From assembly GCA_023458095.1 (NCBI GenBank), contig JAEXAS010000009.1, positions 319,005 to 383,004 on the forward strand: a DNA stretch of 64,000 nt, in the 5' to 3' direction. A model generated the notes under the pieces. It saw only the letters and a program-made list of their open reading frames with translations. It was not told the origin of the DNA and made no database searches. Both the position numbers and the translations under genes were made by a program. Shown here in pieces: positions 8,884-18,009 of the stretch (within the stretch, counting starts at the first letter, position 1; every line of letters begins with the position of its first letter). This stretch comes from Actinomycetes bacterium (lineage in GTDB: Bacteria; Actinomycetota; Actinomycetes; Propionibacteriales; Propionibacteriaceae).

Positions 8884-9575
8884 CGCTGCACCGCCAGCCG
8901 TTGGGAGAGCCAGGTGAAGAACAGTCCGATGGGCAAAGTCAACACCACGAAGCCCGTCGCCATGATCGCGAAGATCCAGTACAGCAGTGAGCTGTTGAAC
9001 TCGATCATGTTGCGCATCATGTAGGCGGCCTCGGCGACGCCGACGGTGGCGACCACTGTGGTGTTCTTGGTCAAGGCGATCAAGGTATTGCCCAGCGGCG
9101 AGATGGCCCCTCGAAAGGCCTGCGGCAACACGACGTGACGCAGGCTCGGACCGAAGGACAGCCCAATGGCGCGGGCCGCTTCGGCCTGGCCTTTGGGCAC
9201 GGTGTTGATGCCGCTGCGAAGCGCCTCGGCCACAAAGGAGGCGTGGTAGACCGCAATCGCGACCACCGCCCACCGGAAGCTGTTGTCCACAATGAAGGTC
9301 GACGAGTTCGGATCGGCCAGATTCAGCCGCAAAGCATCCGCGAAACCCAACGAGGTGAGTGCCACGATCAAGGTCAGCGGCGTGTTGCGGACGATGGTCA
9401 CATAGGCAGAGCCGAAGCGCTGCAGCACACCGACCGGAGACACCCGCAATACCGCGATCACCGTCCCGATGATCAAGGCACCGACCGCACCCCAGACCGT
9501 CAACTGGATGGTCATCCAGAACGCCCCCAGCACGTCGTAGGTGCCGAAGAGTTCAGCGAACTCCGCCATGGGCAC
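8880..9575 (-). CDS. gluC: Glutamate-type ABC transporter permease, first subunit
   Basis: A 231-aa permease with about five membrane segments and the conserved loop LRHVVLPQAFRGAISPLGN that docks on the ATPase. It pairs with the GluD-like permease, whose ATG overlaps this stop. The start is either GTG 9575 or ATG 9569, both just after a GGGGGTG-rich stretch. A large hairpin lies between the binding-protein gene and this gene and probably lowers permease expression relative to the binding protein. Confidence 0.87.
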   Translation of the reverse strand: MPMAEFAELFGTYDVLGAFWMTIQLTVWGAVGALIIGTVIAVLRVSPVGVLQRFGSAYVTIVRNTPLTLIVALTSLGFADALRLNLADPNSSTFIVDNSFRWAVVAIAVYHASFVAEALRSGINTVPKGQAEAARAIGLSFGPSLRHVVLPQAFRGAISPLGNTLIALTKNTTVVATVGVAEAAYMMRNMIEFNSSLLYWIFAIMATGFVVLTLPIGLFFTWLSQRLAVQR

Positions 9576-9598
9576 CCCCGTTCCAGCACGGATTCAGG

Positions 9599-9638
9599 TG
9601 CTGCCGGGGGCCCGGTTGGTGACCGGACCCCCGCAGCA
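9599..9638 (-). promoter_or_regulatory. Intercistronic stem-loop between gluB and gluC
   Basis: Arms 9599-9616 and 9622-9638 pair over about 16 bp with one bulge and one mismatch around a short loop. No T-run follows on the minus strand, so it resembles an attenuator or mRNA-stabilising element rather than a full terminator. Confidence 0.6.
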
Positions 9639-9646
9639 GGCAATGA

Positions 9647-10477
9647 CTAGGAACACGCATCGGGCGTGGGCGGGTTCACCGCCGCGTCCGGCTTGAACCC
9701 GGACTTACCCACGGTGTCGTCCAGTGCCTTCTGCCAGGCCCCGTCACTGACCATCTTCTGTAGGGCGGCGTTGATCTTGGTGCACAGCGCGGTATCGCCC
9801 TTCTTGATACCCACCCCGTAGCGCTCTTCACTGAATGGCTTGCCGACCACCTTGAACTTGCCCGCGTACTGCGGCTGTGCAGCGAAGCCCGCCAGGATCA
9901 CGTTGTCGGTGGTCACCGCGTCAATGGCTCCCGAAGCGAGAGCCTCCACACACTTGGAGTAGGTGTCGTATTCCTTCAGTTGCACCTGTCCGGCGAACTT
10001 CTCCTTCACCTTGCTGGCCGACGTCGACCCGACCACCGAACACAGCTTCTTCCCATTGAGCGAATCCGGCCCGGTGATGTCGGTGTTGTTGGCAGCCACC
10101 AGAAGGTCCTGCCCGGCCACGAAGTACGGGCCGGCGAAGGAGACCTTCTTCTTGCGATCGTCGGTGATCGAGTAGGTGGCGAAGATCATCTTCACCTGGT
10201 CGGACTGCAGCATCGTCTCCCGCTGGGCCGAGGGTGTCTCTTTGAAGTCGATGCTGGTGTAGCCCAGTTCGTTGGCGACGTACTTGGCCACCTCCACATC
10301 AAAGCCGGTATAGGTGTCGCCCTCCTTCAGTCCGAGGCCCGGCTGATCGAACTTGATGCCGATCGCCACAGCACCCCCGGTATCACCCGATGGCGTCGTC
10401 GTGCTCGTGCAGGCTGACAGGCTCAGCGTCAACGCGAGTGCTCCTGCCAGCAGCCCGAACGGTTTGGTCAGCTTCAT
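9647..10477 (-). CDS. gluB: Glutamate-type ABC transporter substrate-binding lipoprotein
   Basis: A 276-aa periplasmic-binding-protein-3 family solute receptor. It has a lipoprotein signal: Lys at 3 and 5, a hydrophobic run, and lipobox LSAC with Cys23, so the mature protein is lipid-anchored outside the membrane. The fold includes the TGFDVEVAKYVANELG motif typical of polar amino acid receptors. The start is ATG 10477 with an AGGAGGAAAG ribosome-binding site. It is second in the gluABCD operon, 33 nt after gluA. Confidence 0.9.
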   Translation of the reverse strand: MKLTKPFGLLAGALALTLSLSACTSTTTPSGDTGGAVAIGIKFDQPGLGLKEGDTYTGFDVEVAKYVANELGYTSIDFKETPSAQRETMLQSDQVKMIFATYSITDDRKKKVSFAGPYFVAGQDLLVAANNTDITGPDSLNGKKLCSVVGSTSASKVKEKFAGQVQLKEYDTYSKCVEALASGAIDAVTTDNVILAGFAAQPQYAGKFKVVGKPFSEERYGVGIKKGDTALCTKINAALQKMVSDGAWQKALDDTVGKSGFKPDAAVNPPTPDACS

Positions 10478-10510
10478 CTTTCCTCCTTGGTTGGGTACTT
10501 CGGTGGGAAA

Positions 10511-11284
10511 TCAATGGGTCAAGATCTTGCTGAGAAAGTCTTTGGCTCGGCCGCTTTGCGGATTCTGGAAAAATTCATCAGGGGTGTTCTCTTCGACGAT
10601 CTGACCCTCGGACATGAACACCACCCGGTCGGCGGCCTTGCGAGCAAAGCCCATTTCGTGGGTGACCACGATCATGGTCATTCCGGCGCGAGCCAGGGTC
10701 ACCATCACGTCGAGTACCTCGTTGACCATCTCCGGATCCAGTGCCGAGGTCGGTTCGTCGAATAGAATGACTTTCGGATCCATGGCCAAGGCGCGGGCGA
10801 TCGCCACCCGCTGCTGCTGACCCCCAGAAAGCTGCGCGGGAAATTTGTCGACCTGATCGCTCACCCCGACCCGCTCCAAGAGTTCTAGCGCACGGGCTTT
10901 GGCCTTGTCAGCTTTGACATGGCGCGCCTTCGTGGGACCCAGGGTCACATTCTCCAGGACTGTCTTGTGGGCGAACAGATTGAACGACTGGAACACCATT
11001 CCCACGTCTGCTCGGAGATTGGCCAAAGCTCTGCCCTCCTCGGGCAGGAGCTTGCCGTCAATGGTGATCGTTCCCGAATCGATGGTCTCAAGTCGATTGA
11101 TCGCCCGGCACAGCGTGGACTTTCCCGACCCCGAAGGCCCCAGAATGACCACGACTTCACCACGGCTGACGCTGAGGTTGATATCAGCCAGAACGTGCAG
11201 TGTTCCGAAGTGCTTATTGACCTGGTCCAGGACGACCAGCGGGCCATCTGGGGTCAGCGATGACGTCGATTCTGAGGCCAGCAT
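10511..11284 (-). CDS. gluA: Glutamate-type ABC transporter ATP-binding protein
   Basis: A 257-aa ABC ATPase: Walker A GPSGSGKST, Q-loop VFQSFNLF, signature LSGGQQQR, Walker B VILFDEPTSALD and H-loop THEM. It powers uptake through the two permeases downstream. The gene lies 95 nt after sigA on the same strand. Its ATG has no ribosome-binding site but is preceded by TAGGTT at a 6-nt distance, so the operon probably starts with a leaderless mRNA. The start fits the HisP/GlnQ family with an N-terminal extension of roughly 15 residues. Confidence 0.9.
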   Translation of the reverse strand: MLASESTSSLTPDGPLVVLDQVNKHFGTLHVLADINLSVSRGEVVVILGPSGSGKSTLCRAINRLETIDSGTITIDGKLLPEEGRALANLRADVGMVFQSFNLFAHKTVLENVTLGPTKARHVKADKAKARALELLERVGVSDQVDKFPAQLSGGQQQRVAIARALAMDPKVILFDEPTSALDPEMVNEVLDVMVTLARAGMTMIVVTHEMGFARKAADRVVFMSEGQIVEENTPDEFFQNPQSGRAKDFLSKILTH

Positions 11285-11296
11285 GTTTCGAACCTA
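11285..11296 (-). promoter_or_regulatory. Leaderless-type promoter of the gluABCD operon
   Basis: On the minus strand TAGGTT (11296-11291) is followed by 6 nt and then the gluA ATG at 11284. Confidence 0.5.
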
Positions 11297-11379
11297 ACCG
11301 AGCCAGGGCGTGAAACGCCACGACCTCGAGGTTTCAATCGGGTCACAAACCGGCACGCCATTACGACGCGACGCGAAAA

Positions 11380-12783
11380 TCAGTCCAGATAATCGCGCAA
11401 GACCTGCGACCGCGACGGGTGGCGCAGCTTGCTCATGGTCTTGGACTCGATCTGACGGATCCGCTCTCGGGTCACCCCGTAGACCTTCCCGATCTCGTCC
11501 AACGTCTTGGGCTGACCATCGGTGAGTCCGAAGCGCATGCTCACCACGCCGGCCTCGCGCTCGCTGAGGGTGTCCAGCACGTCGTGCAGTTGCTCCTGCA
11601 GCAAGGTGAAGTTCACAGCCTCGGCCGGGACGACTGCCTCGGAGTCCTCGATCAGGTCGCCGAACTCCGAATCGCCGTCTTCACCCAGGGGCGTGTGCAG
11701 GCTGATCGGCTCGCGTCCGTACTTCTGGACCTCGACGACCTTCTCCGGGGTCATGTCGAGTTCCTTGGCCAATTCCTCCGGCGTGGGTTCGCGACCCAGA
11801 TCCTGCAGCATCTGACGCTGAACCCGAGCGAGCTTGTTGATGACCTCAACCATGTGCACCGGAATACGGATGGTGCGGGCCTGATCGGCCATGGCTCGGG
11901 TGATCGCCTGCTTGATCCACCAGGTGGCATAGGTGGAGAACTTGTACCCCTTGGTGTAGTCGAACTTCTCCACCGCGCGAATCAGACCCAGGTTGCCTTC
12001 CTGGATCAGGTCGAGGAAGAGCATTCCGCGGCCGGTGTAGCGCTTGGCCAGTGACACCACCAGTCGCAGGTTGGCCTCCAGCAGGTGGTTCTTCGCGTGA
12101 CGTCCGTCTTCGGCGATCCACTCCAGATCGTCAGCATCGGAGCCACCATTGCCCTCGTTGAGGGTTTCCTCGGCGAACAGACCGGCCTCAATGCGCTTGG
12201 CGAGCTGAACCTCCTGCTCGGCGTTCAGCAAGGCCACCTTGCCGATCTGTTTGAGGTAGTCCTTCACGGGGTCGGCGGTGGCGCCGGCAGCCATCACCTG
12301 CTGCTCGGGTTCGTCGGCGTCATCGGTGTCGGACAGGCTGAAGCCCTCGTCCTCGGTGAGCTCAGCCTCAGTCTTGGCTGCCTCAGCGGGTTCGAAGGTG
12401 TTCTCATCGACGTCGTCCAGGCTGCGCTTCTTGCCGCCGACGGTGATCACCACGTCGTCACCCTCGCGACTGACCTTGGCAGCCTTTTCGACCACGGCGG
12501 CTTCGACGGTGACGACCTCGACCTCTTCGACGACCGCCGACTCCGCATCGTCGGAGTCATCAGAGTCGTCGGCGTCGAGCTCGTCCAGATCGGCAACTTC
12601 GTCATCGACGATGACATCGTCGGTGGGCTCAACATCATCGGCTGGGGTCTGCGGCGAACCCGGGGCGGAATCAGGGGCGGGCGCAACAGCCTTTTCCGCA
12701 GCTTTGCGAGGGCGCCGTTTCGGGGGTGCGGCTACGGTTTCTTCTTCAACCGACGCGGCAGCGGCACGAGAGCGTGGAGACAC
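11380..12783 (-). CDS. sigA: Principal RNA polymerase sigma factor (sigma-70, HrdB/SigA type)
   Basis: Housekeeping sigma factor, about 467 aa. A long acidic, low-complexity N-terminal part (to about residue 160, rich in Asp/Glu/Val) precedes region 1.2 (DPVKDYLKQIGKV), regions 2.1-2.4 (DLIQEGNLGLIRAVEKFDY, YATWWIKQAITR), region 3 and region 4 (TLDEIGKVYGVTRERIRQIE). I chose GTG 12783 because GAGAGG lies about 7 nt upstream; a TTG at 12798 would overlap that site. A perfect TTGACA lies on the minus strand at 12836-12831, but no -10 box follows at normal spacing. The C-terminal half is nearly identical in style to the second sigma factor at 15217-16167. Confidence 0.94.
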   Translation of the reverse strand: MSPRSRAAAASVEEETVAAPPKRRPRKAAEKAVAPAPDSAPGSPQTPADDVEPTDDVIVDDEVADLDELDADDSDDSDDAESAVVEEVEVVTVEAAVVEKAAKVSREGDDVVITVGGKKRSLDDVDENTFEPAEAAKTEAELTEDEGFSLSDTDDADEPEQQVMAAGATADPVKDYLKQIGKVALLNAEQEVQLAKRIEAGLFAEETLNEGNGGSDADDLEWIAEDGRHAKNHLLEANLRLVVSLAKRYTGRGMLFLDLIQEGNLGLIRAVEKFDYTKGYKFSTYATWWIKQAITRAMADQARTIRIPVHMVEVINKLARVQRQMLQDLGREPTPEELAKELDMTPEKVVEVQKYGREPISLHTPLGEDGDSEFGDLIEDSEAVVPAEAVNFTLLQEQLHDVLDTLSEREAGVVSMRFGLTDGQPKTLDEIGKVYGVTRERIRQIESKTMSKLRHPSRSQVLRDYLD

Positions 12784-12895
12784 TAGCAAACCTCTCAAAA
12801 ATCGTTACAGGGCGCGCAACAACCGGGAGCTGTCAATCCCTTCGATCAGGCCATTGTGCCACGTGCATCCGATTCGCCCAACCTGCCGCGCCTCA

Positions 12896-12907
12896 TAGAG
12901 TGTCGCC
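12896..12907 (+). promoter_or_regulatory. Leaderless-type promoter of ptrB
   Basis: TAGAGT (12896-12901) is followed by 6 nt and then ATG 12908; there is no ribosome-binding site. Confidence 0.5.
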
Positions 12908-15025
12908 ATGTCGTCCGTACCGTCGCCACCTGTCGCCACCCGTCGCGAGCACCGTCGCCGCCATCATGGCGACACCTTCGTCGATCCCTATGCCTGGATG
13001 CGGGACAAGACCGCACCGGAGTTCGAAGCGTTGCTCGCCGCGGAGAACGAGTACACCGCAGCCATGACCGCCCACCAAGGGGCGCTGCGTACCGACATCT
13101 ACAACGACATCGCTGCCCGAACCAAGCAGACCGATCTCAGCGTCCCAGAGTTCGCACGGCACCAGGGCCTAGGCAGCTACTGGTACTACGCCCGTACCCA
13201 GCAGGGCCACGACTACCCCAGTCTGCATCGGTGTCCAGCCCAGGACCGCGATCACCTGCCCTCCACCGACGGCAGGCAGATCGATGGCGAAGAGCTCCTG
13301 CTGGACCTGCAAGCGCTTTCGGCCGACTTCGACTTCCTCGGCTTGGGGGTCTTCGCCGTTGCCCCCAATGGGCGACGAGTGGCCTACTCGCTGGACTCCC
13401 GCGGCGATGAGCGTTTCGATCTTCGCTTCCGTGATCTCATCACCGGCGAAGAGCTTCCCGATTCGATCACCGACATTTCTGGCGGTGGCGCCTGGCTTGA
13501 CGACCACAGCTTCTGCTACCTGCGAGTGGACGCGGCCTGGCGGCCCCATCAGTTGTGGCTCCACCGCTTGGGACACAGCGAGGACGAGTTGCTTTACACC
13601 GAGCCTGACGAGCGCTTCTGGCTGTCGGTGGAGTCTTCTCGCGATGATCATTTCGTGATCGTCAGCGCGGGCAGCAAGAACACCACCCAAACGTGGCTGA
13701 TCGATCCCAGCCAGCTTCCGCTGCGGTTGCGCAGCGTCGCGGAGCGTCGCGAGGGCGTCGAATACGACGTCGAGGTGGCCAGCGATCGGCTGTTCATCGT
13801 CCACAACGACACCGCCCCCGATTTCGCCTTGGCCGAGGCGCCACTGTCAGCGACTTCTTTCGATCAATGGCGCACCATCTGGGCTGGCGAGCCCGGCGTG
13901 CGCCTGCTCGGCGTCAGCGCGTACGACCGGGTCTTGGTGATCAGCGAGCGGCGCGACGGCTTGGAACAGGTGGCCCTGCGTCCCCGTGATGCCTCCGGCG
14001 CCGTCGCAGACCCGGTGGTCATCGAGTTCGACGAACCCCTGTTCAGCGTCGATGTCGATGATGGCGACGAGGCCGACACTGACCGCATTCGCCTGCACTA
14101 CCAGTCCTTGGTCACTCCTCCTCAAGTCTTGGAATACCGCCTCGACGACGGCAGCCGCACTGTGCTTCGAAGCCGACCGGTGTTGGACCACCCCACCGAG
14201 GGCCCCTACCGGCCCACCGACTACGTCCAGCGCCGGGAGTGGGCTACGGCAACCGACGGCACCCGCGTCCCTATCTCGGTGGTGTACCGCGCCGACACGG
14301 TCATCGACGGAACCGCAGGCGGCTTGCTTTATGGCTATGGCGCCTACGAGATCAGCCTGTCCCCCACCTTCTCCATCGCACGGCTCAGCCTGTTGGATCG
14401 GGGCTATGTCTACGCGATGGCCCACGTGCGCGGCGGCGGCGAGCTCGGGCGCCGCTGGTATGAACAAGGTCGGCTGGCAGCCAAGCAGAACTCCTTCACC
14501 GATTTCGTGGCCTGTGCCGAACGGTTGATCGAACTGGGTTATGTCGCACCCAACCGGCTGGCCATTGAGGGCGGCAGCGCCGGCGGACTACTGATCGGAG
14601 CCGTCCTCAACCTCGCGCCGCAGCTGTTCCGGGCCGCGCACGCCGCAGTGCCTTTCGTCGACGCCTTAACCACCGTGCTTGACCCCGAACTGCCGCTCAC
14701 CGTGACCGAATGGGAGGAATGGGGTGATCCGCTCCACGATCCGCAGGTCTATGCCCGGATGCGGGGCTACTCGCCCTACGAGAACGTCCACCCCGGGGCA
14801 TATCCGGCGATTCTGGTGACCACCAGCCTCAACGACACTCGCGTGGAAGTGACTGAACCGGCCAAGTGGGTGGCCGCGCTACGCCACACCACCGGGTCTA
14901 ACCAACCGGTGCTACTGCGGACGGAACTCGTGGCCGGCCACGCCGGCGCATCGGGGCGTTATCAGGCCTGGCGCGATGCCGCTTTCGAGCTGGCCTGGCT
15001 TATCGATCAGACCGCCGCGGAGTAG
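12908..15025 (+). CDS. ptrB: Oligopeptidase B (S9A serine peptidase)
   Basis: A 705-aa cytoplasmic peptidase cutting short peptides after basic residues. The N-terminal propeller (about residues 70-430) is followed by the hydrolase domain with Ser557 (EGGSAGGLL), Asp643 (NDTRVE) and His678 (GHAGASGR). The N-terminus with HGDTFVDPYAWMRD is characteristic of oligopeptidase B. It is divergent from sigA and lies between the two sigma factor genes; this is a different S9 subfamily from the peptidase at 6055-7935. Confidence 0.9.
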   Translation: MSSVPSPPVATRREHRRRHHGDTFVDPYAWMRDKTAPEFEALLAAENEYTAAMTAHQGALRTDIYNDIAARTKQTDLSVPEFARHQGLGSYWYYARTQQGHDYPSLHRCPAQDRDHLPSTDGRQIDGEELLLDLQALSADFDFLGLGVFAVAPNGRRVAYSLDSRGDERFDLRFRDLITGEELPDSITDISGGGAWLDDHSFCYLRVDAAWRPHQLWLHRLGHSEDELLYTEPDERFWLSVESSRDDHFVIVSAGSKNTTQTWLIDPSQLPLRLRSVAERREGVEYDVEVASDRLFIVHNDTAPDFALAEAPLSATSFDQWRTIWAGEPGVRLLGVSAYDRVLVISERRDGLEQVALRPRDASGAVADPVVIEFDEPLFSVDVDDGDEADTDRIRLHYQSLVTPPQVLEYRLDDGSRTVLRSRPVLDHPTEGPYRPTDYVQRREWATATDGTRVPISVVYRADTVIDGTAGGLLYGYGAYEISLSPTFSIARLSLLDRGYVYAMAHVRGGGELGRRWYEQGRLAAKQNSFTDFVACAERLIELGYVAPNRLAIEGGSAGGLLIGAVLNLAPQLFRAAHAAVPFVDALTTVLDPELPLTVTEWEEWGDPLHDPQVYARMRGYSPYENVHPGAYPAILVTTSLNDTRVEVTEPAKWVAALRHTTGSNQPVLLRTELVAGHAGASGRYQAWRDAAFELAWLIDQTAAE

Positions 15026-15098
15026 GCCTGTCTGAGCTCCGGCTGAGGGCCCGCTGAGCAGTGCGGCCAACCCTGAGTACTACGGTCAGGCCCCCCTA

Positions 15099-15114
15099 TC
15101 AGACCGTGGTCTGA
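15099..15114. promoter_or_regulatory. 16-nt inverted repeat upstream of sigB, candidate operator
   Basis: TCAGACC-GT-GGTCTGA: perfect 7-bp arms around 2 nt, about 100 nt before the sigB start. The size and symmetry fit a dimeric regulator site, but the regulator is unknown. Confidence 0.45.
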
Positions 15115-15216
15115 ATCTGGGTGGCCGTCCTGCCCCCGCAGTCGACAAGGCCGCGTCCGGGCACAAAACGGCGTGGGGTTGGCGTTGTACTTGGGGCAAG
15201 CGAAAAGGAGCCCACC

Positions 15217-16167
15217 GTGATTTCAACCGCACACCGGATCCGCAGCACTGACGGAATCGATGGCAAGGACGCCGTAGGTCTGTACTTGGACGGGATAGCC
15301 AAGACCCCGCTGCTCACCGCGCCTGAAGAGGTCGAGCTGGCTCGGCTCATCGAAGCCGGACGCTACGCCCAGACCATTCTCGACAATGAGTTGAACGCCG
15401 AAGATGCCGCCGGACACACCGTCAAGGCTACCGAGGATGAGTTGCGCCGCATCGCCGATGAGGGCCATGCCGCCATGCAGCGGTTCATCACTGCGAACCT
15501 GCGCCTGGTGGTGTCGGTCGCCCGCAAGTACGGGCGAGCCCAGATGCCGCTGTTGGACCTGGTGCAAGAGGGCAATACCGGTTTGATCCGTGCGGTCGAG
15601 AAGTTCGACTACACCAAGGGTTTCAAGTTCTCCACCTACGCAACGTGGTGGGTGCGTCAGTCGATCTCGCGAGGCATCGCCCAGCAGGGTCGCATCGTCC
15701 GGCTGCCGGTCCATGTGGCCGAGCAAGTGAATCAGGTCTCGGCGGTCCGCCGGACGCTCGAACGCCGCCTGGGCCGGGAGCCGGAACTCGCTGAGATCGC
15801 TGCGGAGCTTGAGACGCCGATCGAGCAGATCATCGATCTCATCCGGCTCGCCCGCGACCATGTCAGCTTGGACGCCCCGATCGAGGAGGACGGCGACACC
15901 GCCCTCGGCGATCTGATGGCTCGGGAGACCTCACCGGGGCCCGACGAGATGGTCTTGGACGCTGAGGACCGCTCCCGCCTGGAAGGCATGTTGTCCAGTC
16001 TGGATGAGCGCTCCGCTGATGTTGTTCGGCGCCGTTACGGGCTGCTGGACGGCCGTCAGGCGAAGCTCGCCGATATCGCCGCGGTGTGGGGCATCACCGC
16101 CGAACGGGTGCGGCAGATCGAGCGTCACGCCATTTCGAAGCTGCGGACTGAGGCCGACGCGGCCTGA
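15217..16167 (+). CDS. sigB: Group 2 sigma-70 factor (SigB type)
   Basis: A 316-aa primary-like sigma factor without the long acidic region 1.1. It has region 1.2 (DAVGLYLDGIAKTPLL), region 2 (LDLVQEGNTGLIRAVEKFDY, YATWWVRQSISR), region 3 and a C-terminal region 4 helix-turn-helix (LADIAAVWGITAERVRQIE). The start GTG 15217 is preceded by AAAAGGAG at good spacing; upstream in-frame codons are not needed. In actinobacteria such paralogues direct stress or stationary-phase genes and share promoter taste with SigA. The gene has a roughly 190-nt upstream region with an inverted repeat and ends at a strong terminator. Confidence 0.9.
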   Translation: MISTAHRIRSTDGIDGKDAVGLYLDGIAKTPLLTAPEEVELARLIEAGRYAQTILDNELNAEDAAGHTVKATEDELRRIADEGHAAMQRFITANLRLVVSVARKYGRAQMPLLDLVQEGNTGLIRAVEKFDYTKGFKFSTYATWWVRQSISRGIAQQGRIVRLPVHVAEQVNQVSAVRRTLERRLGREPELAEIAAELETPIEQIIDLIRLARDHVSLDAPIEEDGDTALGDLMARETSPGPDEMVLDAEDRSRLEGMLSSLDERSADVVRRRYGLLDGRQAKLADIAAVWGITAERVRQIERHAISKLRTEADAA

Positions 16168-16180
16168 CTCCGCCACAGAC

Positions 16181-16222
16181 TCAAAGCCCCGGACCGCATT
16201 CCGCGCCGGTCCGGGGCTTTGA
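16181..16222. terminator. Bidirectional hairpin between sigB and tesB
   Basis: A perfect 15-bp stem, 16181-16195 with 16208-16222, closing a 12-nt loop between two convergent genes. T-runs are short on both sides. Confidence 0.75.
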
Positions 16223-16236
16223 CATGCCTGGACCGG

Positions 16237-17103
16237 TCAGGGTCGAATCATTCGGATCAGGCCTTCCTGGGCGCAAGAGGCCACCAGGGTGTCGCCGCTG
16301 AACATGCGCCCAAAGCTGAAACCCAAACCCGCTGAGGCGGAAGGCGAGACTTGGTCATAGAGCGTCCACTGGTCAGCCCGAGCCGGCCGGTGAAACCACA
16401 TCGAATGATCAATCGAGGCGACCTGCATGGCCGGGCCGGCGAAGTCCACAGGGTGCGGCACCGTGCTGACGGCCAACAAGGTGAGATCGCTGGCATAGGC
16501 CAGCACCGCCTGGTGTAGCCGCTCGTCAGCGGGCAGTTCACTGCCTGCTCGCACCCAGACCTTCATGTCGGCATCGGAGCGTCCCCGCGCGCTCAGTGCA
16601 GAGGTGTCGGAGGCGAATCGCACGTCCAGCACACCCCACTCGCGACGCCAGGCGTCGGTCTCACGCTGCGAACGCGCCCCCAGCACCTCGGCCAGCGGCG
16701 GGCACTCCTGTGGCGGGGGCACCTGTCCCGGCGGTAGGTCTGCATGATTCAAGCCGGTCTCGGGCACATGGAAGGAGCCGATCATGCTGAAGATCTCCCG
16801 GCCGTCCTGGGAGGCCACCACCCGGCGTGTGGAGAAGCTGCCGCCATCACGAGTGAGTTCGACGGCATAGCTGATGGGCACCCCCACCCGTCCAGCCCGC
16901 AGGAAATGGGCCCCCAAGGAATGCGCCAGCCGATCCTCAGCGACGGTGCGGTAAGCCGCCATCAGTGCCTGGGCCAGCACCTGACCGCCAAAGACTCTTT
17001 GGATGAGTCGGCCCTGTGGATCCCCATCATGTCCGACAAAGACCGATTCCTCGGTTTGGGTCAGGTCAAGCAGGCCGATCAACTCGGCAACAGATTCGGG
17101 CAC
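16237..17103 (-). CDS. tesB: Acyl-CoA thioesterase II
   Basis: A 288-aa double hot-dog thioesterase hydrolysing acyl-CoA to free acid and CoA. The residues equivalent to the E. coli TesB triad are visible: Asp206 (ASDLTLL), Ser234 (IDHSMWFHR, where E. coli has Thr) and Gln279 (AQEGLIR). The GTG start at 17103 is 6 nt after the stop of the PAC2 gene, so the two form an operon. A role in trimming acyl-CoA pools is inferred. Confidence 0.9.
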   Translation of the reverse strand: MPESVAELIGLLDLTQTEESVFVGHDGDPQGRLIQRVFGGQVLAQALMAAYRTVAEDRLAHSLGAHFLRAGRVGVPISYAVELTRDGGSFSTRRVVASQDGREIFSMIGSFHVPETGLNHADLPPGQVPPPQECPPLAEVLGARSQRETDAWRREWGVLDVRFASDTSALSARGRSDADMKVWVRAGSELPADERLHQAVLAYASDLTLLAVSTVPHPVDFAGPAMQVASIDHSMWFHRPARADQWTLYDQVSPSASAGLGFSFGRMFSGDTLVASCAQEGLIRMIRP

Positions 17104-17109
17104 AGCCGC

Positions 17110-18009
17110 TCACCGAGGAAAATCCGGCGGCGGATCCTGCTCGGCCAAGAACTGTTCGACGGCCGCACCAATCTCCTCGGCACTGGGCAGGGACGCGCCA
17201 CCGCTAGCGGCGAGGCGCTCGTACTGCTCTTCCAAGGACTCCAACAAGGCCGGGAACTCGGCATCTTCAGCGGTCTCGGCCGCGATGTTGGCAAGATTCT
17301 CCTGGCTCTCTGCATGCAGCACGTCCAGAGGGAGGTTCAACCCGGCGGCCAACGAGATTCGACCCAGAACGGCCGCCGCGGCCTGCGGGAAGGTCGATTG
17401 GGCCAGATAGTGCGGGACGTGGGCGACGAAGCCCTGCGCAAGAAGACCCCGCTCACCGGCGCGGAACTCCAACAGATGCGAGAACGCACCGGGCAACTGA
17501 ACCCGATCGATCCACATGGGATTCCCGCTCACGAGGTTGGGATCGGTGGCGTGGGCGGTGATCAGTGTGGGCCGGGTGTGCGGCACTGCCATGGGCACCC
17601 CGGAGCAGGTAATCAACTGGGAGACCTCAAAGCGCTCACTGAGCTGGAAGATCGCCTCGGCGGCCCGGTTCCACTGGCTATCCGGCTCAGGTCCGTGCAG
17701 CAACAGGTAGGGTTTGCCGTCAAGATCGCGCAGGCGGTGCAGCACCAACGCAAAGTCGGTCAGTTCGGCCCAATGGTTGGTGTCGAACACCATGGGCGGA
17801 CGACGGGACCGATAGTCATGCAGTTGGTCATGATCGAAGGTAGCCAGCACCTCATGCTCACAGGTCCGCAGCAGATAGCTGGCTACATGATGGGACACGG
17901 CGCCAGCATCGATGTAGCCGTCGAAGAGATGGATCAGGGCCGGCCGGGCGCCCTGCACGGAGGCGGCCGTCTCGGCTTCAACGTGGTACAGCAGACTCGG
18001 ATCCAGCAC
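17110..18009 (-). CDS. PAC2-family (DUF75) protein
   Basis: A 299-aa protein of the proteasome assembly chaperone-like family, common in actinobacteria. Features: an N-terminal DGYIDAG segment, the central CSGVPMAVPHTRP motif, and a C-terminal acidic helical tail (EDAEFPALLESLEEQYERL) followed by a variable end. Whether it acts on the proteasome is unknown; no proteasome genes are in this window. The GTG start lacks a ribosome-binding site and is preceded by TAGGCT with 6-nt spacing. It is the first gene before tesB. Confidence 0.82.
   Translation of the reverse strand: MLDPSLLYHVEAETAASVQGARPALIHLFDGYIDAGAVSHHVASYLLRTCEHEVLATFDHDQLHDYRSRRPPMVFDTNHWAELTDFALVLHRLRDLDGKPYLLLHGPEPDSQWNRAAEAIFQLSERFEVSQLITCSGVPMAVPHTRPTLITAHATDPNLVSGNPMWIDRVQLPGAFSHLLEFRAGERGLLAQGFVAHVPHYLAQSTFPQAAAAVLGRISLAAGLNLPLDVLHAESQENLANIAAETAEDAEFPALLESLEEQYERLAASGGASLPSAEEIGAAVEQFLAEQDPPPDFPR

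Noticed and set aside
8884..9273. N-terminal extension of the GluD permease to 443 aa
   Set aside because: The extra 130 residues lie entirely inside gluC in another frame and do not resemble a permease; the ATGA overlap start at 8883 is normal.
11312..11338. TGAAAC...GTTTCA inverted repeat upstream of gluA
   Set aside because: 6-bp arms separated by about 14 nt are not clearly above chance in this spacer, and no known regulator site is matched.
12804..12836. sigA promoter TTGACA with TGTAAC
   Set aside because: The hexamers are 21 nt apart, too far for a standard sigma-70 promoter, so no promoter feature was called.
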